From positions 791,781-855,780 of the forward strand of contig CAJJDO010000006.1 of the NCBI GenBank assembly GCA_905183005.1: DNA of 64,000 nucleotides, written 5' to 3'. This stretch comes from Paramecium pentaurelia (taxonomy: Eukaryota > Ciliophora > Oligohymenophorea > Peniculida > Parameciidae). A model generated the notes under the pieces. That model was not told the origin of the DNA and made no database searches. It saw nothing but the letters and a program-made list of their open reading frames with translations. The first letter of the stretch is position 1. Every line of letters begins with the position of its first letter. Positions 37,390 through 50,000 of the stretch are shown piece by piece. Both the position numbers and the translations under genes were made by a program.

Positions 37390-39898
37390 ATGGTAAAAGC
37401 CTATTTTGGATATAAGTTTGAAACTCTTTTCGGTAGTATTGGTAACAATGGAGGAGTAATAATAAATGATTTAGCATATACAATAGTAGATTAATATATA
37501 CTTTTGTTAAATATCAAGACACAAGAGATTATTTAATAAATTATAATTGAAGGTAAGAATATAAAAATAACAAAAATTGCTATTAAAGATAACACTTTAG
37601 CAATAGGATATCACGATGGTGAAATAATAGTATATAATCTGATTGATAAAGAAATATAATGCAGATTTTTTAACCATTAAAGTGAAATAACCTAATTAGT
37701 ATTTTTGAGTGAGGCTGTTTTAATAAGTGGAAGTTGTGACACATCTATTATTGTTTGGGATTTAGCTGATTAATCATTATAATTTAGATTGATAGGACAC
37801 TCAAACTAAATTACTGCTTTAGAAATAATTAGCCTTGAAGATTAAAGTCTGGCAATTACTTAATAATTTATTGTATCAGGTAGCAAAGATGGATTAGTGA
37901 AAATATGGGATTTGAATCTAGAATGTTCTGTAGCTACTCTATCAAGTATGCATAGTGAAGTGACATGTTTATGTATTTATGAAAATTATTTGCTTATTTG
38001 CACTAATTCTGATGAAGTTCTAATTAAATCATGTTAATTAATATCAGGCAAATGTTAGATTGAAAATGATGGCATTATTAAAAGATAATCTTTTATTAGA
38101 GCTATACAATGCCAATATATTCAATAAAAATTATTGATTTTAAGTAAAAGTTTAAAATAATTTAGATAATGAAAAGAAAATAGAAGTATATAAATCCAAA
38201 TAAGGAAAAAAACTGCAAAAAGCTGAAAACTTTAGTTAATCCTTAATATATAGCACTGTTATATCTTAGTTAAATAAGATTGTATATTTTTAAGCTATAG
38301 TATTCAAAAATTTATTAAAAATATTTATTTTCACATCAGATAATTAAATAGTAATAAAAGAATTAAATAATGATAATGTGGATGAAAATAGTAATGTAGC
38401 TATTTAATAGATTACAGGATAAATAAAATAAATTAAATTAACATAGAATGATCATAAATTATTAGTAATAGCATCAAATAAATGCTATTAGTTTGATAAT
38501 GAAACTGCTTAATAAATTAATAGTCTTACTAATACAAGTAATTTAACATCTTTATGTATTTTACCAAAAAATAAATATTTTATGGTTGGAGATGAGTAAG
38601 GAATCTTATATTTAGTTGATATGAATCAAAATGAAGTGATATTTGAATAAAAAATTCATAATTCAAATATTAATAGTATTGAATGCCATGAAAATTGTAA
38701 GGCTTTTAATGGTTTAGTAATAATGACAACTGAAATAGATAAAAAGGTAAACTTTGTAGAGTTATTTTATAATAAAACATAAAAGTGTTTAGAATTCTAA
38801 GTTGTTAATACAATCTTTTTAAAAGAAAATATTAGAAGTGCTTAATTTTCTTATGATGGTAATTATTATGCATTTGCACAAATGAATAATATTGTATCAA
38901 TCTATTATTGTGACTCTCATAAATTGTATCTTGAATTATATGGACATTCATTACCTGTTTTAACTTTTGCCTATACTTCAGATGATACAATAATAATTTC
39001 AGCAGGTGCAGATAAAAGTATTAAATTATGGGCAACTGATTTCGGAAATTGTAAGAAAACTCTAAAAGCACATACTGCTGAAGTTATTTAAATAAAAACA
39101 GTAAATGATACTCACTATTTCTTTAGTGGATGCAAAGATAATATTATAAAATATTGGGATGGAGATACATATTAATTAATATTATAATTTAATGAAGCAT
39201 TAGTTGGAATATAATCAATGGTTATTGGATGTATTGGAGATTTGTTTTATTCAGCTACAAAAAATGGAGTTATTAGGAAATATATTTAAACCAAAGAATA
39301 AATATTTGTTTCAGAAGAAGAAGAAAAGAGAATGCAAGAATAATTAATGTAGGAATTATAAAATAAAAATAAATAATAAACTGGATTTGATTAAGGATAA
39401 GATTAAGTGAAAAAAGATTTAACTTTAGTTTAAATTGGATAATAAAAGTTATTAGAAACTGAATAATTAATGGATATTTTGGAAAAGATTAAATAATATA
39501 GAGAAACTATAGAATTAGGTGAAATTCCAAATGAAGATCTATTCTATAATAAAAATGTAACAGAATATTTATTTGATAATCTCTAAAATTCAGATTTAAG
39601 TTCTCTTATGAAATTTCTACATCATCAACATTTAGTAACTTTAATTAATGAAATGAATTAAGATATTGCTTTAAAATAATATCCAATAATAATTAATAAA
39701 TTAATAACTTATATTTTCAATAAGATTGATGGATTTGGATTTAATTCACATGAAATTATGATGAAAGTGCTAAATATTAGAACTTAATTGCAAATTTATT
39801 TTAAGAAGGAGAAAAAGATAGCTGGTTACAATCTTGACATTCTCAATTTGATGATTTAAGATATAAATAAAAACTAGGATGATTTTATATTTGAATGA
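37390..39898 (+). CDS. WDR3: WDR3/UTP12 WD40 protein of the small-subunit processome
   Basis: 828 aa with one 22-nt intron (38144-38165). Two WD40 propellers are visible; individual repeats include LISGSCDTSIIVWDLAD and VSGSKDGLVKIWDLN. The most diagnostic part is LYLELYGHSLPVLTFAYTSD with IISAGADKSIKLWATDFGNC, then KKTLKAHTAEVI and YFFSGCKDNIIKYWDGD. This tracks the WDR3 pattern of GH.LPV..., GSADRNVKIWG.DFGDC and AGKDHKIKQWDAD. The last 200 residues correspond to the helical Utp12 region. WDR3/UTP12 belongs to the UTP-B module that assembles on pre-18S rRNA in the nucleolus. Confidence 0.92.
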
Positions 39899-39905
39899 TA
39901 AATTT

Positions 39906-40388
39906 ATGTGTTTATAAATTGATTATGTGGATAATTTATATAATATAATTTAATATAAGAAAGGATAAAAAAGTTTAAATAAATAATTTTTGATTAATTA
40001 CTTTGATTTTTTTAATTATTTAAATTAAGACAAAAGTCTTCAATTTTTTAAAAAGCTTATTTCAAGAAGCCTGTAACATGCTGATTGGGCTTAAAAGTAT
40101 TAGAGTAGATACTTTAAGGCAGATATATATAAAGATTTGTTAGTAAATAAAGCTTTAATTTCCTTAGATATGGATTAATATTTTGAATATCAATAAAATT
40201 TGGAATATTAAAAACTAAAAGATCTTCATATTTTTAGTATATTTTTTCAATTTAGTAGAAATGTTTACAATTTTGAAAATCAAGAGGTTGATGAAAACAT
40301 CAAGATTTTATATAGAATTACCAATACTGTGTATATCTACTTTTATTTATTTTATGTTGAATAATTGGTCGAGCTTGATTAACACTGA
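39906..40388 (+). CDS. Unknown 160-residue protein immediately after WDR3
   Basis: A single uninterrupted 160-aa frame from ATG 39906 to TGA 40388, starting only 7 bp after the WDR3 stop. Typical stretches are LQHADWAQKYQSRYFKADIY and KDLLVNKALISLDMDQYFEY. It is Gln-, Tyr- and Lys-rich and probably helical. An overlapping frame at 40261-40467 is a shadow. The gap is too short for an ordinary promoter. The real start could be downstream (for example at MDQYFEYQ), or this could be a remnant. No family recognised. Confidence 0.5.
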
Positions 40389-40551
40389 GATATTTAATTT
40401 ATTAATTAGAGTTGTCTACAATTTGCTTTTTGGATGTATATTATTTAATAGTTTGTTTAATTTATAATTACCCTTAATGTAGATAATACAGAAATATTAT
40501 TATTAAGTTAAATGTGTTAAATTTTTATTATCAATATTATAAATATAAATA

Positions 40552-42355
40552 ATGAAATCTCGCTACATTTAGATTGATAAATATATGATAGACACACAAA
40601 AATAATTGGGCAAAGGAAATTGTGGTACTGTTTACTTGGGATTTTATGCTAAAGGAACAGGGGATGAAAAAATCTTTTTAGCTATAAAAGAAATACCTGT
40701 AAAAGCGTCTCCTGAAGTAACAGTGTCACTTTTACAAGAAATCAATGTTTTAAGAAAAATAACTCATTTAAACATTGTAGGTTTTATAGATGCAAAAAAA
40801 AATGAAGAGTTTATGTATTTGGTTACAGAATACTGTAATTAAGGTGCTTTGGATGATTTTATTTTGAATCATAATCTTTCAGAAGAAGATGTTGTTGTGT
40901 TCTTTAGATAAATTGCATCAGCATTCAAATATTTAGTTAGTTAAAAGATTATACATAGAGATATTAAACCATAAAACTTATTATTACATAATGGATAAGT
41001 AAAGGTTGCTGATTTTGGTTTGGCTAAAGTTATGGATTAATCAAATTAGAGTGGAAAATTTTAAACTTTTAGTGGCACACCAGTTTTCATGTCTCCACAA
41101 ATAATTAAATAAGAATCTTATAATAGTTTAAGTGATATGTGGTCTTTAGGAGTTACATTCTATTTTATGTTATTTAGAGAGTATCCATGGGAAGAAGTCA
41201 ACCCTTTAAAATTATTAAAGAAAATTTAATAAAAAGGTATTCAATTAATTAATTGTTAATAGTTGATAATTTGATTCCTGAAGGATGTACATTATCAGAA
41301 CCAACTAAAGATCTTTTAAAAAGGATGCTTGTTATTGATGAAAATAGCAGAATTTCATGGTAGGAATTCTTCAATCATAAAGCTATAAAAATTGAATAAG
41401 ATCCTATGTATATATTATCAACTTAAGATTCAGTTGAAGATTTGACTTTAAATAATTTTGTACTTTAAAGTGGAAGTCTAAGTTTATCAGACAAAGAATA
41501 GGATGAAATGTAAGAATATGGAAGAAGATAGACATTGTAATTCTAAATGTTATTAATAGAAATTATTTGGCTCATTAAAATATTTTGAATAGAGCCAGAA
41601 AAGCAAAAGATCACTTAGAATTTGAAAAATCTATAGGATATTATTTCTTATAAGTAGCAAAAGAATTGGAAAGTTAAAAAAAAATTGATTCAGCAAATTT
41701 GATACCTGAAGATTTATATATCAAGTCTATGTTTTTACTTTACAAAAGGATTTATTGTGTTTTTTCATCCATAAATTAGATGCTTTTGTTTGATTGCAAT
41801 GAAGCAGGTATCATAGAGATTGATCCACAGGATTGGCTTGAATTAATGACTTCTGAATATCATTAAAATGATTTGTAAAAAATAAGATAGAGTACTTAAA
41901 GAGATTTTGATATCTCTAGGAAAGAATTCATAAAATGGAAAGACTAATTATATGATGCTTAATTTCAATTAGAAAAGTTCTCTATTATAGAAAGAGGAGA
42001 TGCTTATAAAGATAGTAGTATTGAAGAAAATGAATACTTGATTATGGCAATAAATGATAATTTTAAAGAATTGTTTTTAATTTTAGCTTAACAACTAGAA
42101 CCAATATATTAATAGATTTTAGAAACTTAAAAACCTATTAATAAACACCAAATATATAATGAAAAGAAAATTGATACAATATTTGTCTATGATCTTATAA
42201 TATTCTTATGTTTCAGAAATATTGTTAAAAAACCATAAATGGATTGCTGTATATAGATAAATTTTCAGAAATATTACGAAGATAGGAAAAGAATTGAGGA
42301 AATAGAAATTTTACATAGAATTTAAAAGTAGTATTAAGCTTGGAAACAACATTGA
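40552..42355 (+). CDS. Serine/threonine protein kinase, ULK/ATG1-like layout
   Basis: 584 aa with two introns (41237-41262 and 41537-41559). The kinase domain (about 12-270) has the glycine loop LGKGNCGTVYLGF, the VAIK-type Lys in AIKEIPVK, the catalytic loop HRDIKPQNLLL, DFGLAKV and GTPVFMSPQII. The usual APE motif reads SPQ, so its Glu is replaced by Gln. The C-terminal half is helical (ARKAKDHLEFEKSIGYYFLQ, then YIKSMFLLYKRIYCVF), resembling the paired-MIT tail of ATG1/ULK autophagy kinases. That subfamily call rests on layout only. Length fits either an ULK-like or another ciliate-expanded kinase. Confidence 0.9.
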
Positions 42356-42926
42356 TTTAACAATTTGTTTATAATTTAATTTATTTTTACAAGTTAAAAT
42401 TTTACATTATCTCTATTCAGTTGGGTAAAAATGAAAGTTGCTAGAGGTCGTGCAGAAAATATATTTATTAATTAAATTAGATGAAGAATTATATATAGGA
42501 TTATATATATTTAATTTTAATATAATACTATAATTTAATTATTTAATATTTATTAATAAAAATAATAAATCAAACCTTTTAGTAAGATGGCAAGATTCAA
42601 ATACATTAGAATAATTCTATGAACTTCTGTGATAAATTTATTAATACTTTGTTGAAGAAAATATTAAGTATTTATGTTATATGAAATAATGTAAATAATT
42701 ATGTTAAAATAATATAAGAAAAACTAATATTAAGTATAAACAAAATACATATAAATAGGATTTGAAGTGAGTATTTTTGGAGAAAAAAGAGATCATTTTG
42801 ATTTTATTGAATAATGAGCCACAAAAAAATTATTAACATAAATTATATTTATAAAATTAATCATTTATATTATATATTAATTACAAATCTTCGCTTTAGC
42901 TAATTACTATTAATTTGTAATTAATT
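42356..42926. other. AT-rich intergenic region
   Basis: 571 bp downstream of the kinase. One short plus-strand frame begins MKVARGRAENIF at about 42431 but stops after 17 codons. No RNA gene or conserved frame was recognised. Confidence 0.5.
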
Positions 42927-43934
42927 ATGACTTTTAAAAGGGCATTCATAATTGCCAGTTTTAAGTATTTATCATACATTTTAATATTTGCATCTTATGA
43001 CATCAATACATTCCTTGGTTTCATCTTCCAAATAATAGGAGCTTAAGAAGAAAAGGTCTTCATAAATTTTGCAAAAGCCCATAACCAAATAGAAAACTTA
43101 GCTTGTTAAATGGAGTAAAAGTAATTACGATTCATTAATTTAGCTCGTCTAAATCAAATAGAGGAAGGGAATTCTTTATACTAAATTACTTATTTATAAA
43201 GAATGGTATAATCATAAAAAAGAAATGGATATTCATGTCGATCATTAGGAGCATTATTGATCGACAAATTTTTAATGAAGGGTAAAATTTTAGAAAGGAA
43301 ATATGATAAAGAATTCGTTGAATATAAGTTATCATTTTTTGGTCAAAATACTGGATTTTAGGGAAGACATAATTTATAAGATGATGAGATGATGAATTTT
43401 TACAATCGATTACCTTATGAAGTGATAAATTAAAATAATAGAAATATATTTGAAGAGAATATTAATAAACCATATGAATGTTTGAATTTTCTTTTTATAG
43501 ATGGATAATTGGTTGGAATAAAGAAAAAAATGAATTTTGATTTTCTAAGAATGATGGGCATAAATGAAGAAATTTTAGAAGATTATATATCAAAGGAAGA
43601 TTTACTCCCAATATGTTGGGACATTTCTAAATTCGTTAAACAAAGTGAGGGAATTTTCTATAATTCCAATTTAATAAATTTTTAAGGAGTAATTTTCAGT
43701 TCCTAAATAGAAATAAAAAAGTTCATATAATCAGATTCTTCTTAAGAGATATCCAATTAATATATTTATTATATTTATAATTGTGATAGATGTTTATTAA
43801 ATGTTAATAAACTCGAAAGAAATTTCTTAAGTTATTTTAAATTATAAGAATTACCTTTACCTTAATAAATTTCAATACATAAATCAAGAATAATGAAACC
43901 ATGTCTTGTAAAGCCGATAATTCATTTGAAATGA
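42927..43934 (+). CDS. Unknown 335-residue protein
   Basis: One continuous 336-codon frame without introns. The start MTFKRAFIIASFKYLSYILI is hydrophobic and could be a signal anchor. The remainder is mixed and ordered-looking: RSLGALLIDKFLMKGKILER, NTGFQGRHNLQDDEMMNFYN and CLNFLFIDGQLVGIKKKMNF. It ends with a basic tail KSRIMKPCLVKPIIHLK. No family recognised. Confidence 0.78.
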
Positions 43935-44069
43935 TATGATTATTTATTTATTTATTTATTAATTATAATTATTATTAATTAATTTGCGATATTCATACTT
44001 AATTGTAAATAATGCTTTTTTTATAATCTAATTTATTTATAATCTAAATAGCCCAAAAAATAAAATATT

Positions 44070-47000
44070 TCATACACTTGATTTTAATATTTGGCCATTC
44101 TCTCCAGTATAAAGAGGACGACTAGAAGTTGGTAGATAAGATCCAATTAAACTTGATTCTCTAAAAGTATTGCTCAAATATATATTTTTCTCCTTCACTA
44201 ATCTAGATTTAGTTCTTAAATATTATCGTATCTTTTTGAATCTCTATTAAATTCTCTCTTCCTATTCCTTTCTTAACATTAAGTAAGGTCTCAAACACAC
44301 ATATTAAATATATATTTTTGGAAATCTGATTAGTATTTACTATCTTAATACATCTAATTATAAATTTAATCTTTAAACATAAACAATAAAAATCCTTCTC
44401 AATAGAAATTCTGTTTATTTGTATATGAGAAATAAAATTATTACTTATGTTGCATAATTTAGATAATATAGTTCTTCCTATTATATCACATATAATAAAA
44501 CACTGCAAATAAGAGTGATTGATAATAAAAATGAAATCTTACCATCAATTTAACTTATAGATTATAATTTATAGGGTTAAATTTCTAAGCAAAGTTTATA
44601 GTAAATTAAAACAATAAGAAACATAAATATTCCTTTTATTAGTATTGATTATTCAAAATAATTTACTATTAAAATTATTGATATCTTTTATAACATTTTT
44701 ATAATTTCCCAATAATATGATTCATTTGTATATTCATTATATAAAAATGAAAACTTTTATATTGAATTCTTATCATCTAAGATTTTTCTTATTTTTCTCA
44801 TTTAATAAAAAAGGAATGCAGGAATAAATATACCTAAGAAAATCAAAATTGGATAAATAAATCTTATAGACCATAAACTATGTGTTTCTGTATCATATCT
44901 ACTGGCAACATTAGCTTAAATCCAATCAATTCCAGATAATGATCGTTTTGTAATTAAGGATACACCCCTAATATCAATATAATAAATAAATATTACCATT
45001 TCATAATGTTCTATAAATTTAAACAATATAAATAAATAATAGAAGAGTATATATACGATTTTGAAAATGTCACATATTTTTTAATAAGAAAGATTAGAAA
45101 TACGAAACAACAACTGCCAAAATGAAATAATGGTAATAATAAAATTATTATAAAATGAGCATATTCGTATTGAATTGTTGCAATTGAGGGAATAGAACAA
45201 TCTAATTAATATGTTACTATATAAGTAGAATCTCCTAAAAATATTACAACATTTGATAAACTTGAGAAAATGCTAATTTATAATGTACTTATTAATGACA
45301 ATATTTAAAAATTATTATTAGCCATTTTAATAAGAGTACTAGTTTAATCCATCATTTGTTTATAAATAGTTTGATAGTGACGATATAAGCATTTAAGCTT
45401 AAATAATTATTTATTAGAAAAGCTATTACTTCTGACAGTCAGAATAATTAATAGAATAATCCATATTGACTCTAAAATCATGAAAAACAATTAAACACTA
45501 AATTTACCACATGATTGACAGATGCTTTCCTTATTGTTTAGATAAGATCCTTGTCCTCTTAGATTAAATAAATCGCATTCTTCACATAAAGCTCCTAAGG
45601 ATCCAATAAAGCATGTATTATCTGATACATCCCAACCCCCAAGACATCTGTTTGGATATTTTTTGCATTACTCAATTTTATTTGATCTAAAGGAGTGTCT
45701 CCAATAGCCAGGTTATAGTTCTATCATAGCTCCATTAGTGCTTTTAATCATTTAAATATCCATCCTAGTACATTATGTACTTTTAACTTCGACTGAATAA
45801 TACCCCTATAGACTATCACATTTTAAACATTTTTAATTTTCAAAATACTCTCCAATTTAACAATGATAAGTTTTAACAAAGAATCTTAAATAATATTCTT
45901 TTGTTAGGATACTATTGCATTATGCATCAATTTATAAGTAAAAACTATCATTTTAATAAGGATCTAAAGTAAATATCTAATCTTTTAGATCATAATTTTA
46001 TTCTTCTTCATTAAATAGTATATCTATAATCCCAGAATTTTTGCTTATTTCATTTGATTAAGTTTTTTGTATTTGACTTATATTTAATTAGCATTAAGTT
46101 TGTTTTAGATCAAAAATTTATTCATTCAAACAATTTACAGCTTGAATTGTATAATTATATTCTAAAATTGTATAAGCACTAGTTTCCATATTGAATTTTT
46201 AATAGTTGTTTAATGAAATTCCACTAGGCATATAAATAAATTTGCTTGGTTTAGAATTATTTAAATAACTTATAATCTATATAGTCTTGTTCTCAACCAT
46301 TAAATTATATTTTATTGTAGATTAATTATTTATTTAGAATTATAGTTCAGTAGGTTCTGTGGCTAAATTATTGGCAAAATATAGTGCTTTGTTATTAACT
46401 AATTAAAATGATATTTAATCTAAATCATAATTATTTTTATCATAAATAGCTCCTCCTATTTGTGCTTAATTTTTTACAAAGCTTACATCCTTAAATTATA
46501 ATTATTGTGTTGAATTTTAAGTTTAATAGTAGATGGCTCCTCCTTAATCAACAGCTATATTATTTAAAAAAACTGTTTCGTGAATTTTCAATCTAAAATT
46601 TGATAAATAAAGTGCACCTCCTATTTAAGCAGAATTATAACAAAATATTGATTGAGATAAAAAGTGAAGAATTTAATTAATTATAGAATTTAACTATAAA
46701 CAAGATCCTAAACCACATGTATTTTTAAAAAAGTATAAATTAATCAATCTAACCTTTTTTATTATCTATTTATTATTTATATAAACTAATCCAGATTAAC
46801 AGGTTTTACAATTATTATTATGCATATTGAGTGAAAAAACTGAAGCTGATGTAAGATTATTATTAAGAACTATTTCTAAAAGTGATTTGGAATTAAAGGA
46901 ATCATTTTTATTGAGGATATACTAGTTGATATCTTCAATTTAAGAATATTTTTTAATCTAATTAATATCTATTTCATTAAAGGAATTAATTTGGATTGAT

Positions 47001-50000
47001 TTAACCATAAATGCTGATTTATAAACTAAAATTCATAATAAATTAGTAATTACATGGCATATTTTCTATATAGATTAATAGACTAAACAAAGAAGTTATA
47101 TTATATACAATTATTTTATCCAAAAAAATGCACTTTATATAAGTAAGGTAAAGAATTGGTTAAGCAAAAAATCCAGTAACTTTGACATCATTCAAGTAAA
47201 TTAAGCTTAAAATAATAATTAAATTATACACATTCTAAAGAGAAAACATAGCTGATTATTCATTTATATTGTAATTATTTAGATCTATTTAGTAGGTTTT
47301 TAAAAATGTAAGCAATTATAAAAATGAATTTTCTATTTCTATATTAAATAATTCAATAGATGAAATTGAATCTATATTTGCATCAATTATTTAAAAAAAT
47401 ATGGCTGAGTAATGAACAGCATAAACATCTTTAAAAGTAACATTTTATAATTTCAAATAACATTGATATTAAGAAGGTTTGATATACATAACACCTCCTT
47501 CAAAACCACTTGTTGAATTTAAAAATTAAGTATCTTTAATCGATAAATTTAAGTATGAATTTTCTGAATTAATGAAAATACTACCACCTCTTCCTTCTTG
47601 ATTTCTATGAACATTAGTAGATGAGTTATTGAAGATTGTTTGTTAAATATCAATCAATCCAAAAAACTTTGTTGTGATACTTAGAACTCCTCCCTATAAT
47701 CCTACAATATTTTCAAAATGACAAGATAATATTATTAATTTTTATGTTAAGAAATTAAATAATCCTCCCTATGAAATTATTAAGATAGGAGCATTTATCA
47801 AATCAAATTAGATTAATTATTTCTATTAATATGTATTATGGTAAGATTAAAAGTTATTTACATTAACACTAGTAATATTTTATAGAATAGTCTATTAAGT
47901 TTAAATCAAGAATATTGAATTACTTGAATTCAAAACAATAACATTATTTATATAATTATTTTCTAAGTTTAGTATACTTGATTCTGAAATAATCACTGCA
48001 ATTGCTGCTGATGATATTTTAGTATCTTAAACAAATTCATTAAGAAATATTCCATTAAATTTTGAATCTGATATAGATATATTTTAAGTAATCAAACTTG
48101 TAATATAAAATATTGTTGATATTTCTGAAAATGATTGTTTAATTAGTTAAATATTTTCAAGATTTAAATTTGAAATCTTTAAATATCCATCTTATAAATC
48201 ATGTAATTTTATTAAACTAAAATAAAAAAAGATTACATTAACACTTAATTAATTTTAAAGTAGTATATTTTTTAATATTAATTACTAAGTTTCAATGATA
48301 AATATTGTATTTAAAGTTTATTGTTTTAATTCAATAGAATCAAATGAAATTTTTGTTAAACTTGATAATATTTTAACATCTTATATGAATACATATTCAC
48401 AATCTTTTATGATAAAATCAATAGATCCAGGTTATCGGATCAATTGTATATCTTCAATAATTATCTAAGTAACTTAGAATTAAAATAATGGATAATTCAA
48501 ATTCAAATAATAATCTAGTGAATGGAGATTATAAGTTTTAATAGTTCTTAATGTTACTTTAATATCTTCTATGCTGTATTAAGGTATTGATATAATGTTG
48601 AATTCTTAATAAGAACAATCAAATATTTCGAGATTTTGTATAAGATATTCCTCTTTAGCAGATGAAATGAGTGATTTGATTTTGTGAATAATTTTGGAAT
48701 TAGAAAAGTAACTATTTTTCACTTTTATATTTTCAATAAAAGCTGAAGAAGATAATCTAATAAAATCACTATCATAAAATTAAATATCTTAAAGATCTAA
48801 TACACTAATAGTAGTTTATATAGTAATTGGAATAATTATTAAAGCTGAATTTTTCATTAAACAATTCTTCATGACTAAATTTTCAAGTTTAAATTAACCT
48901 CTTAATTGTAAACCAAATGTATTTATGAAGTAACTTTCACTAAAATTACAATCAATAAAACTTAATTAGATTATATGAATGTAATTATATTGATTCACAT
49001 CTAATAGACTAATAATATTAGTTTAAGAAAACGAACAATTTAAAAATGTTACATTTTAAAAATAAAGAAAATCAAGTTGATTTATTTATTTATTCACAGT
49101 TGTTAAATTTAGAAATGTTGTATTAAATAAAGAAATATTTGAAATAAGTGTATTAGTGAAATTAATTCTATTTGGATTTTGTATAGCAATTTAATAAGAT
49201 CTTTATAAAATTGTAGAGTCAAAAATTAGATAATAAAAACTAAAAGTTGTATTTGTATCTTTAATAATACAGTTTTCAAATAATAAGTTTATAGTTTCAA
49301 GTGACTCAAAAATTAATTTAGATGATTAAGTTATACTAAATAGAATACTAGTTTGAATAAATTCAATTTCCTGGAAATTTAGAAATCTTAGCTTACCAAA
49401 AATTAAACCAGAAGAAATACTTTAAGAATAATAAGTAATTTTTGTATATTTAACACTTACAATTTATGATATATAATGATTTTGTATATCATTTAGAGCA
49501 AAAAAGGAATTTTCAATTAAATATGTAGAGCTAGAATTAATAAAGAATAAAAATCCTGAGCTACCCCTTAGATTATAATATAGTAGGTTATTAGATGGGG
49601 TAAGTGATATCATTGTTTATTAAAAGTTTCTCAAATTTGTAAAGTTCTTAATATAATTAATATAAATTACCTAAGCGTGATATAATTCACATTTCGGGAT
49701 TTCTGGAGAGCATATTCTGGCTAATTATAAACGATTATCAAAAAATATATTATTGTGAATACTGGATTTTTGAATACATCTGTAAGTCAGTTCTATAGGT
49801 ATAGCAGTTGTATTTGTATAAGGATTAATTAAAGATATTTCCTAATTTTAACGAGGCTTACAATACTCACAAAAATAAGGACAATCAGAACATTTTAAAT
49901 TAAGAATAGTAAGTCTTTTTGTTCCTTCATTAGTAGATGAACAAGTTCTACATCCTTTATCATAAAATTCACAATTTATAGAATCAGTTTTTGAACATAA

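Noticed and set aside
40261..40467. Hydrophobic 68-aa plus-strand ORF
   Set aside because: It overlaps the longer 160-aa frame in another phase; the hydrophobicity is typical of AT-rich shadow frames.
44209..44508. Minus-strand 99-aa ORF MQCFIICDIIG...
   Set aside because: The giant gene continues through this region in another frame with membrane spans and a natural C-terminus.
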